Below, in pieces: positions 42,329-50,937 of a stretch of 64,000 nucleotides of DNA; the first letter of the stretch is position 1; each line of letters opens with the position of its first letter. Position numbers and translations under genes: made by a program. Where the stretch lies: assembly GCF_030530635.1 (NCBI RefSeq), contig NZ_JAUMUL010000010.1, forward strand, positions 3,408 to 67,407, in the 5' to 3' direction. The notes under the pieces were generated by a model, which was given only the letters and a program-made list of their open reading frames with translations, made no database searches and had not been told where the DNA came from. This DNA is from Actinomyces sp. (GTDB lineage Bacteria; Actinomycetota; Actinomycetes; Actinomycetales; Actinomycetaceae).

Positions 42329-43573
42329 TCAGCGCGTCACCCGCTGCCCCTTGGGTACGACGGTGATTCCGGACTCGGTCACGGTGAAGCCGCGCTCGCG
42401 GTCGTGCTCGGAGTCGACGCCGACCATGGCGCCCTCCTCGACAACGACGTTCTTATCCAGGATGGCGCGGTTGACAACGGTGTTGCGGCCGACACTCACC
42501 CCGTCCATCAGCACCGACTCACGCACCGAGGACCAGGAGTTCACTCGCACCGCGGGAGAGAGCACCGAGGAAATGACCTCGCCTCCGGAGACGATCACGC
42601 CGGGGGAGACGATGGAGTCGATGGCGTGACCCAGGCGCTCGTGATGCCCGTAAACGAACTTCGCCGGCGGCATCGAATTGGTGTAGCCGGCGTACAGCGG
42701 CCACCGGTTGTTGTACAGGTTGAACACGGGCGTGACGCTGATCAGGTCCTGGTGGGCCTCGTAGAAGGCGTCGACGGTGCCCACGTCGCGCCAGTAGTCG
42801 CGGTCGCGCTCGGTGGCGCCCGGAACCTCGTTGTCCTTGAAGTCGTACACGCCGGCGGCGCCCTGCGCAACGAACCAGGGGACGATATTGCCGCCCATGT
42901 CATGCTTGGAGGAGTCATCGGCGGCGTCGATGGTGACCGCCTCGGTCATGGCGCCCGCGTCAATGATGTAGTTGCCCATGGAGGCGAGTACTTCATCGGG
43001 GGAGTCCGGCAGACCCGGAGTCTCCTTGGGCTTCTCGACGAATGCCTTGATCTTGCCGGGAGCGTTGGGATCGGACTCGATGATGCCGAACTGGTCCGCC
43101 AGCTCCCGCGGCTGCCGGATGCCGGCGACGGTGCACGGCAGGCCGGAGGCGATGTGGTGATCAAGCATCTGGGAGAAGTCCATGCGGTAGATGTTGTCCG
43201 CACCGGTGATGACCACGTAGTCCGGCCGCTCGTCCTCAACCAGGTTCAGGGACTGGAAAATGGCGTCGGCGGAGCCGAGGAACCAGTGCTTGCCCACGCG
43301 CTGCTGTGCGGGCACCGGGGCGATGTAGTTGCCCAGCATGTCCGACATGCGCCAGGTGGCGGAGATGTGCCGGTCCAGGGAGTGCGACTTGTACTGGGTG
43401 AGTACGACCACCTTCAGGAAGCCCGAGTTGATCATGTTGGACAGAGAGAAGTCGATGAGCCGGTAGATGCCGCCGAAGGGTACGGCGGGCTTGGCCCGAT
43501 CGACCGTCAGCGGCATGAGGCGCTTGCCTTCACCGCCGGCGAGGATGATTGCGAGGACGCGAGGAGAAGCCAT
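42329..43573 (-). CDS. glgC: Glucose-1-phosphate adenylyltransferase
   Basis: A 414-residue ADP-glucose pyrophosphorylase, which makes the sugar donor for glycogen. ILAGGEGKRLMPLT is the nucleotide-binding loop, then AVPFGGIYRLIDFSLSN, EKPKETPG and the C-terminal left-handed beta-helix. It is divergent from glgA across a 223-bp control region, the arrangement found in many actinobacteria. Confidence 0.96.
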   Translation of the reverse strand: MASPRVLAIILAGGEGKRLMPLTVDRAKPAVPFGGIYRLIDFSLSNMINSGFLKVVVLTQYKSHSLDRHISATWRMSDMLGNYIAPVPAQQRVGKHWFLGSADAIFQSLNLVEDERPDYVVITGADNIYRMDFSQMLDHHIASGLPCTVAGIRQPRELADQFGIIESDPNAPGKIKAFVEKPKETPGLPDSPDEVLASMGNYIIDAGAMTEAVTIDAADDSSKHDMGGNIVPWFVAQGAAGVYDFKDNEVPGATERDRDYWRDVGTVDAFYEAHQDLISVTPVFNLYNNRWPLYAGYTNSMPPAKFVYGHHERLGHAIDSIVSPGVIVSGGEVISSVLSPAVRVNSWSSVRESVLMDGVSVGRNTVVNRAILDKNVVVEEGAMVGVDSEHDRERGFTVTESGITVVPKGQRVTR

Positions 43574-43796
43574 GGGGCTACCCTACGGTGATTTTCGTCA
43601 TCTTGGGAGGCGAATGGGACGATTGGATCGGAGTGCCTTCGGATCAAACGACAGATTCATCGGATCTGGCCGGGTGGCTCAACAGTCGGACTCGGCCCTG
43701 CGAAAACTGCGCGTCGGTCCCGGGTCGGGGATACTGTGTGATACACGACAAGGCCCGCCGGATGTGCATGGGTGCACGACCACGAAGGAGAGTGCT
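43574..43796. other. glgC-glgA divergent control region
   Basis: 223 bp between divergent glycogen genes. A GATACT box near 43730 with the short palindrome GTGT-GAT-ACAC follows, and AAGGAGAG precedes the glgA start. No operator could be assigned. Confidence 0.35.
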
Positions 43797-45059
43797 GTGA
43801 CCGAGGAAACCAACATCAGTGACGGACTGCGAGTCGACCTGCTGACCAAGGAGTATCCGCCCTTCATCTACGGCGGCGCCGGCGTCCACGTCAATGAGCT
43901 CGCGAAGGTGTTGCGGCCACTGGCTGATGTGCGCGTGCACGCCTTCGGCGGCCCGCGCGAGCCCGGCACCGAGGGCGCCGACGAGGGGGTGACCGGATAC
44001 CCGGAGGTGGCCGAACTCGACGGCGCCAACGCCGCCCTGCGCACCTTCGGCGTCGACCTGGAGATGGTTCCCGGCGTCGAGGGCGCCGATATCGTCCACT
44101 CCCACACCTGGTACGCGAACCTCGCCGGACACCTGGCGGGCCTGCTCTACGGTATCCCCCACGTACTGTCCGCCCACTCGCTGGAGCCCATGCGCCCTTG
44201 GAAGGCCGAGCAGCTGGGTGGCGGCTACGCTCTGTCCTCCTGGGCGGAGCAGCAGGCCTATGAGGGCGCCTCGGCGATCATCGCCGTGTCCAACGGCATG
44301 CGCGCCGACATCCTCAAGTCCTACCCGAATGTGGATCCCGAGCGCGTCAAGGTGGTCCATAACGGCATCGACCTGGCCGGCTGGGCCCGCCCTGAGGACG
44401 CCGAGTTCGAGGAGCTCGCCGCGCAGGTCCGCCAGCGCTACGACATCGACACCTCCCGCCCCACGGTGGTCTTCGTCGGCCGCATCACCCGGCAGAAGGG
44501 ACTGCCGCACCTGCTGCGGGCCGTGGAGAAGCTGCCGGCCGAGGTCCAGGTCATCCTGTGCGCCGGCGCTCCCGACACCCCGGAGATCAAGACGGAGGTG
44601 GATGACGCCGTCGCCGCCCTGCAGGGCCAGCGCACCGGTGTGATCATGATCGAGGAGATGCTCCCGCACCGTGAGCTGCAGGCGGTGCTGGCGGCCTCGG
44701 ACGTGTTCGTCTGCCCGTCGGTGTACGAGCCCCTGGGCATCGTCAATCTTGAGGCGATGGCCATGGGCCTGCCGGTGGTCGGTTCGGCCACCGGTGGTAT
44801 TCCCGACGTGATTGTCGACGGCGAGACCGGCTACCTGGTCCCGATTGAACAGCTGCAAGACGGCACCGGCACGCCCATCAACCCCGAGCAGTTCGCCTCG
44901 GACCTGGCCGATCGCCTGACCGACCTGGTCATGGATGCGGACAAGGCTCGGCAGATGGGGGTGGCGGCCCGCAGGCGCGTTGAGGACCACTTCTCCTGGA
45001 CCGCCATCGCCGACCGGACCATGGAGGTCTATCGGTGGGCGCTGGCCAACCCGCGGTGA
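43797..45059 (+). CDS. glgA: Glycogen synthase (actinobacterial GT4 type)
   Basis: A 420-residue GT4 glycosyltransferase using ADP-glucose, either extending glycogen or, as in the mycobacterial homologue, making maltose-1-phosphate. KEYPPFIYGGAGVHVNELAK at the N-terminus, FVGRITRQKGLPHLL, and EPLGIVNLEAMAMGLPVVGS with the E-x7-E motif. GTG 43797 follows AAGGAGAG; the open frame extends upstream but is not conserved. Confidence 0.93.
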   Translation: MTEETNISDGLRVDLLTKEYPPFIYGGAGVHVNELAKVLRPLADVRVHAFGGPREPGTEGADEGVTGYPEVAELDGANAALRTFGVDLEMVPGVEGADIVHSHTWYANLAGHLAGLLYGIPHVLSAHSLEPMRPWKAEQLGGGYALSSWAEQQAYEGASAIIAVSNGMRADILKSYPNVDPERVKVVHNGIDLAGWARPEDAEFEELAAQVRQRYDIDTSRPTVVFVGRITRQKGLPHLLRAVEKLPAEVQVILCAGAPDTPEIKTEVDDAVAALQGQRTGVIMIEEMLPHRELQAVLAASDVFVCPSVYEPLGIVNLEAMAMGLPVVGSATGGIPDVIVDGETGYLVPIEQLQDGTGTPINPEQFASDLADRLTDLVMDADKARQMGVAARRRVEDHFSWTAIADRTMEVYRWALANPR

Positions 45060-45087
45060 TGATGCCGACCGGGCGATGAACGGTGAG

Positions 45088-45125
45088 CGATGGCGGCGGT
45101 GCCCTCCGAGGTGCCGCCGCCATCG
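45088..45125 (+). terminator. glgA terminator
   Basis: CGATGGCGGCGG (45088-45099) and CCGCCGCCATCG (45114-45125), perfect 12-bp stem, 14-nt loop, followed by GTTTCTC. Confidence 0.75.
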
Positions 45126-45205
45126 GTTTCTCAGTGCGTAGGAGACGGTAACGATTCGCCCTTGTGAGGGGGCGGGATGAGGACTACATTAGTTATATCG
45201 ATCAA

Positions 45206-45219
45206 CCAATCTGTTGGTG
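45206..45219 (+). promoter_or_regulatory. Possible operator upstream of the GH3 gene
   Basis: ACCAA-TCTG-TTGGT is a perfect 5-bp inverted repeat 44 bp before the GH3 ATG, next to an AT-rich TTATATCGATCA stretch that could be the -10. A carbohydrate-responsive repressor site is plausible, but no regulator gene is adjacent. Confidence 0.3.
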
Positions 45220-45262
45220 TGTCTGACGGGTCAAGGATGACGCCGTCACCGTGAGGAGCATC

Positions 45263-47413
45263 ATGACCACCCCCTTCGATCAGTCCGTTAAAGCCGTCCG
45301 CGACGGAGCCGACCCCTTCGTCGAGGCCGCCGGCCTCTATGACCGACTCACTGCCGATGAGAGGCTGGGCCTACTTGACGGCGACGTGCCGTTCTGGCAG
45401 GGCATGGCTGACATGATGCAGGTCGGCTACAACTCCGCCCCCTACGTTCACGGAGCTGTCGAGCGGCTGGGAATCCCCGGCACGCGCTTCGTCGACGGCC
45501 CACGCGGCTGCGTCAGCGGCCACGGCACCGCCTTCCCCGTGTCTATGGCCCGCGGAGCGACCTGGGACGTGGACCTTGAGGAGCGTGTGGGTGAGGCGAT
45601 CGGCACCGAGGTGCGCGCCGTAGGCGGCAATTTCTTCGGCGGCGTGTGCATCAACCTGCCCCGGCACCCCGCCTGGGGACGAATCCAGGAGACCTACGGC
45701 GAGGACACCTGCATCCTGGGGGAGATGGGCGCCGCACTGACGCGGGGAATCCAGCGCTACGCCATGGCCTGCGCCAAGCACTACGCACTCAATTCCATGG
45801 AGAACAAGCGATTCCAGGTCGACGTCACCATCGACGACGCCAGCCTGCACGAGCAGTATCTGGCCCACTTCAAGCGGGTAGCGGATGAGGGGGTGGCCGC
45901 CATCATGAGCGCCTACAACTCCGTCAACGGGCAGTGGGCCGGACAGAACCGGAAGCTGCTCACCGAGGTCCTACGTGACCAGTGGGGATGGGACGGCATC
46001 ACCGTCTCCGACTTCATCTGGGGCCTGCGAGACGCGGCGACCTCGCTCAACAACGGACTCGACCTTGAAGAGCCCTTCGCGCAGCAGCGCGCCGAGCACC
46101 TGGGCCGGCAGCTCGACAGCGGCGAGACCAGTTGGGAGATGGTGCGGCGCGCGGGCCTGCGGCTGCTGGCGGCCCAGTTACGCTCCTACGCCCTGCGTGA
46201 GGACGTCCCCGAGGACGACTCCCTGCTCGCCACCGAAGCGCACCGCGCCCTCGCCCGTGAGGCCGCGGTGCGCGCCATGACCCTGCTCAAGAACGAGGCC
46301 GTAGACGGCGACCCGATTCTGCCGCTGTCGTCGCGTCTGGACACGATCGCCGTAATCGGGCGGCTGGCCACGGCCGAGAACATGGGTGACTCGGGCTCCT
46401 CCATGGTCCATCCGCCCAGCCATGTCACGCCCGTCGACGGCATCCGCTCCGCCTGTCCCAACGCCCGCATCCTGCTCGTCGAGGACGATGACCCGCAGGC
46501 GGCCGCCAGAGCCGCCTCCCAGGCGGACGTGGCCATCGTCGTCGCCGGCTTCGACAAGCACGACGAGGGCGAGTGGGTTGGCGGCGACACCATGCACGAC
46601 CCGGTACTGTTCAATCTCTTCCCCCCACTGCCCGAAGGCGCGCAGGCACCGACCGGGGAGGCCAACGCCGTGATGACCGCCGGCTATGGGGGCGACCGTT
46701 CCCGTCTGACCCTGCGTGAGGTCGATGAGGAGATCATCAGGGCCGTTGCCGCCGCCAACCCGTGTACGGTGGTTGCACTGGTCGGCGCCGGCCCCATCAT
46801 GATGGAGAATTGGCGCCACGAGGCTCCTGCCATCGTCATGATGTGGTACGCGGGCATGGAGGGCGGCCACGCGCTCGCCGACATCCTCCTTGGCAGGGCC
46901 AACCCGTCAGGGCGCCTGCCCTTCTCCATTCCCACGAGCGAGGCTCATCTGCCGGACTTCGATCGTGACTGGACCACGGTCACCTACGACCGATGGCACG
47001 GGCAGCGCTTGTTGGATCGTCTCGGCGTCGAGGCGGCATTCCCGCTCGGCTGGGGGCTGTCCTACACCCGCTATCGGCTCGAGGCGGCTGAGATCGCCGC
47101 CTCCACCGGCATGGGGGCGGAACGCGTACTCACCGTCAGGGCCCGCGTGGCCAACACCGGTGCTCGCGATGGCATCCAGGTCGTCCAGGTGTACGGGCGC
47201 GGAGGCACTCACGCCGACGAGACTCAGCTCCTCGGCTTCGCCACGGTGGCGGTCCCGGCGGGAAGGACGGCGGAGGTGGACGTCCCGGTGCGTCTCACGC
47301 AGCTGGGCGCCTGGGACCCGCTGGTCAAGCGGATTGCCCTGGCCGACGGACCGGTTGAACTCGACGTTTGCTTCCACGCGCACGATGCCGAGGCGATCAC
47401 CCTGAGCGCTTGA
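45263..47413 (+). CDS. Glycoside hydrolase family 3 protein (beta-glucosidase-like)
   Basis: A 716-residue cytoplasmic GH3 enzyme without a signal peptide. The (beta/alpha)8 domain has FVDGPRGCVSGHGTAFPVSM, YAMACAKHYALNSMENKRF (conserved KH) and GITVSDFIWGL with the nucleophile Asp. The second domain and the C-terminal fibronectin type III-like domain follow (LPFSIPTS; NTGARDGIQVVQVYGR). It should release beta-linked glucose or xylose from imported oligosaccharides. GTG 45251 four codons earlier is an alternative start. Confidence 0.9.
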   Translation: MTTPFDQSVKAVRDGADPFVEAAGLYDRLTADERLGLLDGDVPFWQGMADMMQVGYNSAPYVHGAVERLGIPGTRFVDGPRGCVSGHGTAFPVSMARGATWDVDLEERVGEAIGTEVRAVGGNFFGGVCINLPRHPAWGRIQETYGEDTCILGEMGAALTRGIQRYAMACAKHYALNSMENKRFQVDVTIDDASLHEQYLAHFKRVADEGVAAIMSAYNSVNGQWAGQNRKLLTEVLRDQWGWDGITVSDFIWGLRDAATSLNNGLDLEEPFAQQRAEHLGRQLDSGETSWEMVRRAGLRLLAAQLRSYALREDVPEDDSLLATEAHRALAREAAVRAMTLLKNEAVDGDPILPLSSRLDTIAVIGRLATAENMGDSGSSMVHPPSHVTPVDGIRSACPNARILLVEDDDPQAAARAASQADVAIVVAGFDKHDEGEWVGGDTMHDPVLFNLFPPLPEGAQAPTGEANAVMTAGYGGDRSRLTLREVDEEIIRAVAAANPCTVVALVGAGPIMMENWRHEAPAIVMMWYAGMEGGHALADILLGRANPSGRLPFSIPTSEAHLPDFDRDWTTVTYDRWHGQRLLDRLGVEAAFPLGWGLSYTRYRLEAAEIAASTGMGAERVLTVRARVANTGARDGIQVVQVYGRGGTHADETQLLGFATVAVPAGRTAEVDVPVRLTQLGAWDPLVKRIALADGPVELDVCFHAHDAEAITLSA

Positions 47414-47425
47414 GCACCGGCCGGG

Positions 47426-48133
47426 TCAGCGCGCCCACCACTCGGTGGCCGCACCGACCCCCTGGCGGGCAGTGGTCAGCAGCGGCCGCAGCACGGCCGC
47501 GCGCCGGTCGGCCTGCAGGGCCGTAACGGCCGCGCCGTCATCGCGCAGGGCCACGGTGCAGATCGCCTGCAGCCGCAGCGACCGCTCCAACAGCGTGCGA
47601 CGGCGGGAATCGAGTGTCGGCGGAAGCAGGCGCGGATCGACGACGGCGGTGACCAGGTCATTGAGCGTGTCGGCCAGCTCCGGGCTCTCACGGGCCAGGT
47701 CGAGTTCAATCAGCGCGTCGATCGCCGCCTCGGTGGCGGTGTGTACGTCGCGGCGCGCCTGCGAGGGATCGAAGGGAGGCAGCGGCGTGAGCATCTCCTC
47801 CACCTGCCAGGACACGCAGGCGCCCGACGCCCGGGGCACCAGCAGCACGCTGCGCCCGGATACGGACTGCATCACAACACCCTGGCCGACCTCGACCGCG
47901 GCCGCGAGTGCGGGTACCGGGTCCGCAGGGGAGGGCAGAACCGCACTTGCACGTGCGAGCGGCCCGAAGTCGGTCACCCACTGCTCCAGACCGACACGGC
48001 CCAGACCCCACGGGGAGGCATCATCAACAGCCTCGTGCACATCGTCGCCCTGGACGACGGCCCGCCCCTGGGAGGAGGGGAAGGGAGCCCACAGGGCCAG
48101 CAGTACGGACACGGGCAGCGCAAGCGGATCCAC
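47426..48133 (-). CDS. Hypothetical protein
   Basis: A 235-residue protein with no recognised motif. The N-terminal ~130 residues look like a mixed alpha/beta domain (DFGPLARASAVLPSPADPVP); the rest is predicted helical and rich in Leu, Arg and Ala. No signal peptide or membrane segment. It is divergent from an ABC ATPase. Codon use is native. Confidence 0.65.
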   Translation of the reverse strand: MDPLALPVSVLLALWAPFPSSQGRAVVQGDDVHEAVDDASPWGLGRVGLEQWVTDFGPLARASAVLPSPADPVPALAAAVEVGQGVVMQSVSGRSVLLVPRASGACVSWQVEEMLTPLPPFDPSQARRDVHTATEAAIDALIELDLARESPELADTLNDLVTAVVDPRLLPPTLDSRRRTLLERSLRLQAICTVALRDDGAAVTALQADRRAAVLRPLLTTARQGVGAATEWWAR

Positions 48134-48194
48134 GTCGTCGCACCCTATGCGAAATTAGGGCGGGCCGCACCATTGTGCAGGATAGGGTGAGCCC

Positions 48195-48989
48195 ATGACC
48201 AGCGTGCTCCGTTTCGACGACGTCTCGCTTCACCGCGGCACCACCCAGGTCCTCTCCCACGTGAACTGGAGCGTGGACGAGGGCCAGCACTGGGTGCTGC
48301 TGGGACCGAATGGGGCCGGCAAGACCACCATCGCCCGCATCGCCTCCGCTGCGCTGTTCCCCTCCGCGGGCACGGTCGAGATCCTGGGCGAGCGCCTGGG
48401 ACGCGTCGACGTATCCGAGCTGCGTCCCCGTATCGGTCTTGCCTCCTCGGCCCTGGCCGGTCAGGTCCTGGGGGGCGAGACCGCCCTGTCGGTGGTGCTG
48501 TCCGCCTCCTACGGCAGGATCGGCGTGTGGCGCGAGGAGTACGAGGACTTCGACGTCGAACGTGCCCGAGCTCTCCTGGATGTGCTGGGTGCCGGCGGCC
48601 TGGCCGAGCGCACCTGGGCGAATCTCTCCACGGGAGAGCGCAAGCGCATCGAACTCGCGCGTGCCCTCATGCCCGATCCGGAACTGCTGATCCTCGACGA
48701 GCCGGCCTCCGGCCTGGATCTGGCCGGGCGTGAGCAGCTGTTGGCGGCGTTGACCGAAATCGCCTCAGCCCCGGGAGCCCCCTCCATGCTGTTGGTGACC
48801 CATCATTTGGAGGAGATACCCATAGGCTTCACTCACGGCCTCGTCCTGCGCCGGGGACGACCCGTTGCCGTCGGGCCACTCGATGCCGTAATGACCGGCG
48901 AGGTGGTTACCGCCGCCTTCGGACTGCCGCTTGAGATCACTAAGGATCGTGAACGTTACACGGCCCGCGGTGCCAGCAGCGTTGACTAA
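48195..48989 (+). CDS. Orphan ABC ATP-binding protein (ModF-like)
   Basis: A 264-residue ABC ATPase with Walker A GPNGAGKTT, signature NLSTGERKRIELA, Walker B LLILDEPASGLD and H-loop LVTHHLEEIP. No permease gene is adjacent. The sequence is of the ModF/YlmA half type found alone in actinobacterial genomes. It is separate from the nfeD-SPFH pair downstream. Confidence 0.85.
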   Translation: MTSVLRFDDVSLHRGTTQVLSHVNWSVDEGQHWVLLGPNGAGKTTIARIASAALFPSAGTVEILGERLGRVDVSELRPRIGLASSALAGQVLGGETALSVVLSASYGRIGVWREEYEDFDVERARALLDVLGAGGLAERTWANLSTGERKRIELARALMPDPELLILDEPASGLDLAGREQLLAALTEIASAPGAPSMLLVTHHLEEIPIGFTHGLVLRRGRPVAVGPLDAVMTGEVVTAAFGLPLEITKDRERYTARGASSVD

Positions 48990-49049
48990 CATTCACGACT
49001 AGGGCGTCCGGCCCGGAAATCGGGAGTGGACTGATAACAGGAGGAAGCG

Positions 49050-49502
49050 ATGACTTGGCCGTGGTGGATCGGAGCCGCCCTGGTTCTGGGCGTTATAGAG
49101 ACGTTGACGGCGGATCTCACCTTCCTCATGCTCTCGGGCGGTGCCCTGGGCGCCGCCCTGGCCGCCCTGCTGGGCGCGCCCATATGGGTGCAGGTGATCG
49201 TATTCGCCGTGGTGGCGACGCTGCTGCTGGCGGCGGTTCGTCCCTGGGTCAAGCGGCACCTGGCCGCCACCACGCCCCAGATGCGCACCAATGCCCAGGC
49301 CCGCATCGGTCGTGACGCCACCGCATTGACCGCAATCGACTCCCGTGACGGTCGCATCAACCTGGACGGTGAGGAGTGGAGCGCACGCCTGGCCGCCGCC
49401 CCGGAGGCATACGGTACCAATGCCGGCGCGCACATAGCGCCCGGGGCGGGCGTGCGCGTGGTCGCCATCGATGGCGCCGTCGCCGTCGTCGTTCCGAAAT
49501 GA
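49050..49502 (+). CDS. NfeD-family membrane protein
   Basis: A 150-residue protein with two to three hydrophobic segments (about 5-70) and a C-terminal OB-fold NfeD domain (RIGRDATALTAIDSRDGRIN to GAGVRVVAIDGAVAVV). AGGAGGAA precedes ATG 49050. NfeD proteins partner SPFH proteins, and one follows 121 bp downstream. Confidence 0.88.
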   Translation: MTWPWWIGAALVLGVIETLTADLTFLMLSGGALGAALAALLGAPIWVQVIVFAVVATLLLAAVRPWVKRHLAATTPQMRTNAQARIGRDATALTAIDSRDGRINLDGEEWSARLAAAPEAYGTNAGAHIAPGAGVRVVAIDGAVAVVVPK

Positions 49503-49623
49503 CTTCAATGAGCCCCGATAGTGATCACCGACGGCGAATCCGGGCGGGGAGGGGCGGGGTTCGGCCGATGACGGGCTTCACAATCGCGTATGCTGCTGGT
49601 CAAGTTTACGGAAAGGTCTACTC

Positions 49624-50865
49624 GTGATTGGATTCGAGGCCGTGCTCCTAGTGATTCTCGTACTACTGCTGCTGCTCGTGATCGTGGCCCTGTTCCGGGC
49701 GGTGCAGATCGTTCCGCAGTCCTATGCGATCATCGTCGAGCGCCTGGGTAAGTTCCAGGCCGAGTACGGCGCGGGCATGCACCTGCTGGTGCCCTTCATC
49801 GACCGTGTGCGCACCACCGTCGATCTGCGTGAGCAGGTCGTGTCCTTCCCGCCGCAGCCCGTGATCACCTCCGACAACCTGGTGGTGTCCATCGACTCAG
49901 TCATCTACTACCAGGTCACCGACCCCAAGCGGGCCACCTACGAGATCTCCAGCTACCTGCAGGCCATCGAGCAGCTGACCGTCACCACGCTGCGCAACGT
50001 CATCGGCGCCATGGACCTGGAGCAGACGCTCACCAGCCGCGACCAGATCAACGGCCAGCTGCGCGGCGTCCTGGACCAGGCCACCGGCCGCTGGGGCATC
50101 CGCGTGAGCAACGTGGAGCTGAAGTCCATTGACCCGCCCGCATCCATCCAGGGCGCCATGGAGCAGCAGATGCGTGCCGAACGCGACCGCCGTGCCGCCA
50201 TCCTGACCGCCGAGGGCGTCAAGCAGTCCCAGATCCTCACCGCCGAGGGTGACAAGCAGTCCGCCATTCTGCGCGCCGAGGGCCAGGCCCAGTCCGCGAT
50301 CCTCAAGGCGCAGGGTGAGTCGCGCGCCATCCTGCAGGTCTTCGATGCCATCCACCGCGGCAACGCCGACCCCAAGCTGCTGGCCTACCAGTACCTGCAG
50401 ACCCTGCCGAAGATCGCCAACGGCTCCTCGTCCAAGATGTGGATCGTCCCGACCGAGTTCACCGCCGCGCTGGACGGCATTGCCGGCGCTTTGGGGGGCA
50501 AGTCCGGTGGCGGTCCCGGTTCGGCGGCCTTTGACGGTAGCGCTGATGGCGATGTGGGGGTGGATGTCTCCGGCATGGAGACGACGCTGGATATCGCAGG
50601 CGATCTGGCCGCCACCAGTTTGCAGGCTCCCGAGGAGGCCCTGGCCCAGGCGCGTGGTGAGGCCGCCTCCGCTTCACAGGAGGTCGAGGCCGCGGACACG
50701 ACCCCGGGCACCGATCCCTCCGCGGCGCCGGCACCCAGGCCGCGGTCAGCCGAGCACTCCGGCGGTTCCAGGACGACCACGCCGCCCACCTCCGGCGGTC
50801 ATGCCGAGGTTCCGCCCTCGGGCGATGTACCGCCGTCGATCCCACCCCTGGGCCGGGATGCGTGA
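49624..50865 (+). CDS. SPFH/band-7 (stomatin-like) membrane protein
   Basis: A 413-residue protein with one N-terminal membrane segment, an SPFH domain (QSYAIIVERLGKFQAEYGAG to VSNVELKSIDPP), a coiled coil built of AEGxKQSxIL repeats (about 185-225) and a Pro/Ser/Thr-rich C-terminal tail. It probably forms oligomers organising membrane microdomains with NfeD. GTG 49624 follows GGAAAGG. Confidence 0.92.
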   Translation: MIGFEAVLLVILVLLLLLVIVALFRAVQIVPQSYAIIVERLGKFQAEYGAGMHLLVPFIDRVRTTVDLREQVVSFPPQPVITSDNLVVSIDSVIYYQVTDPKRATYEISSYLQAIEQLTVTTLRNVIGAMDLEQTLTSRDQINGQLRGVLDQATGRWGIRVSNVELKSIDPPASIQGAMEQQMRAERDRRAAILTAEGVKQSQILTAEGDKQSAILRAEGQAQSAILKAQGESRAILQVFDAIHRGNADPKLLAYQYLQTLPKIANGSSSKMWIVPTEFTAALDGIAGALGGKSGGGPGSAAFDGSADGDVGVDVSGMETTLDIAGDLAATSLQAPEEALAQARGEAASASQEVEAADTTPGTDPSAAPAPRPRSAEHSGGSRTTTPPTSGGHAEVPPSGDVPPSIPPLGRDA

Positions 50866-50937
50866 GACGCGTCCCAAGCGCGTGACGGAAGTTGAGATAA
50901 GCGGGCGTCGGCGGACGACTGGTTGTAACCTCACGAA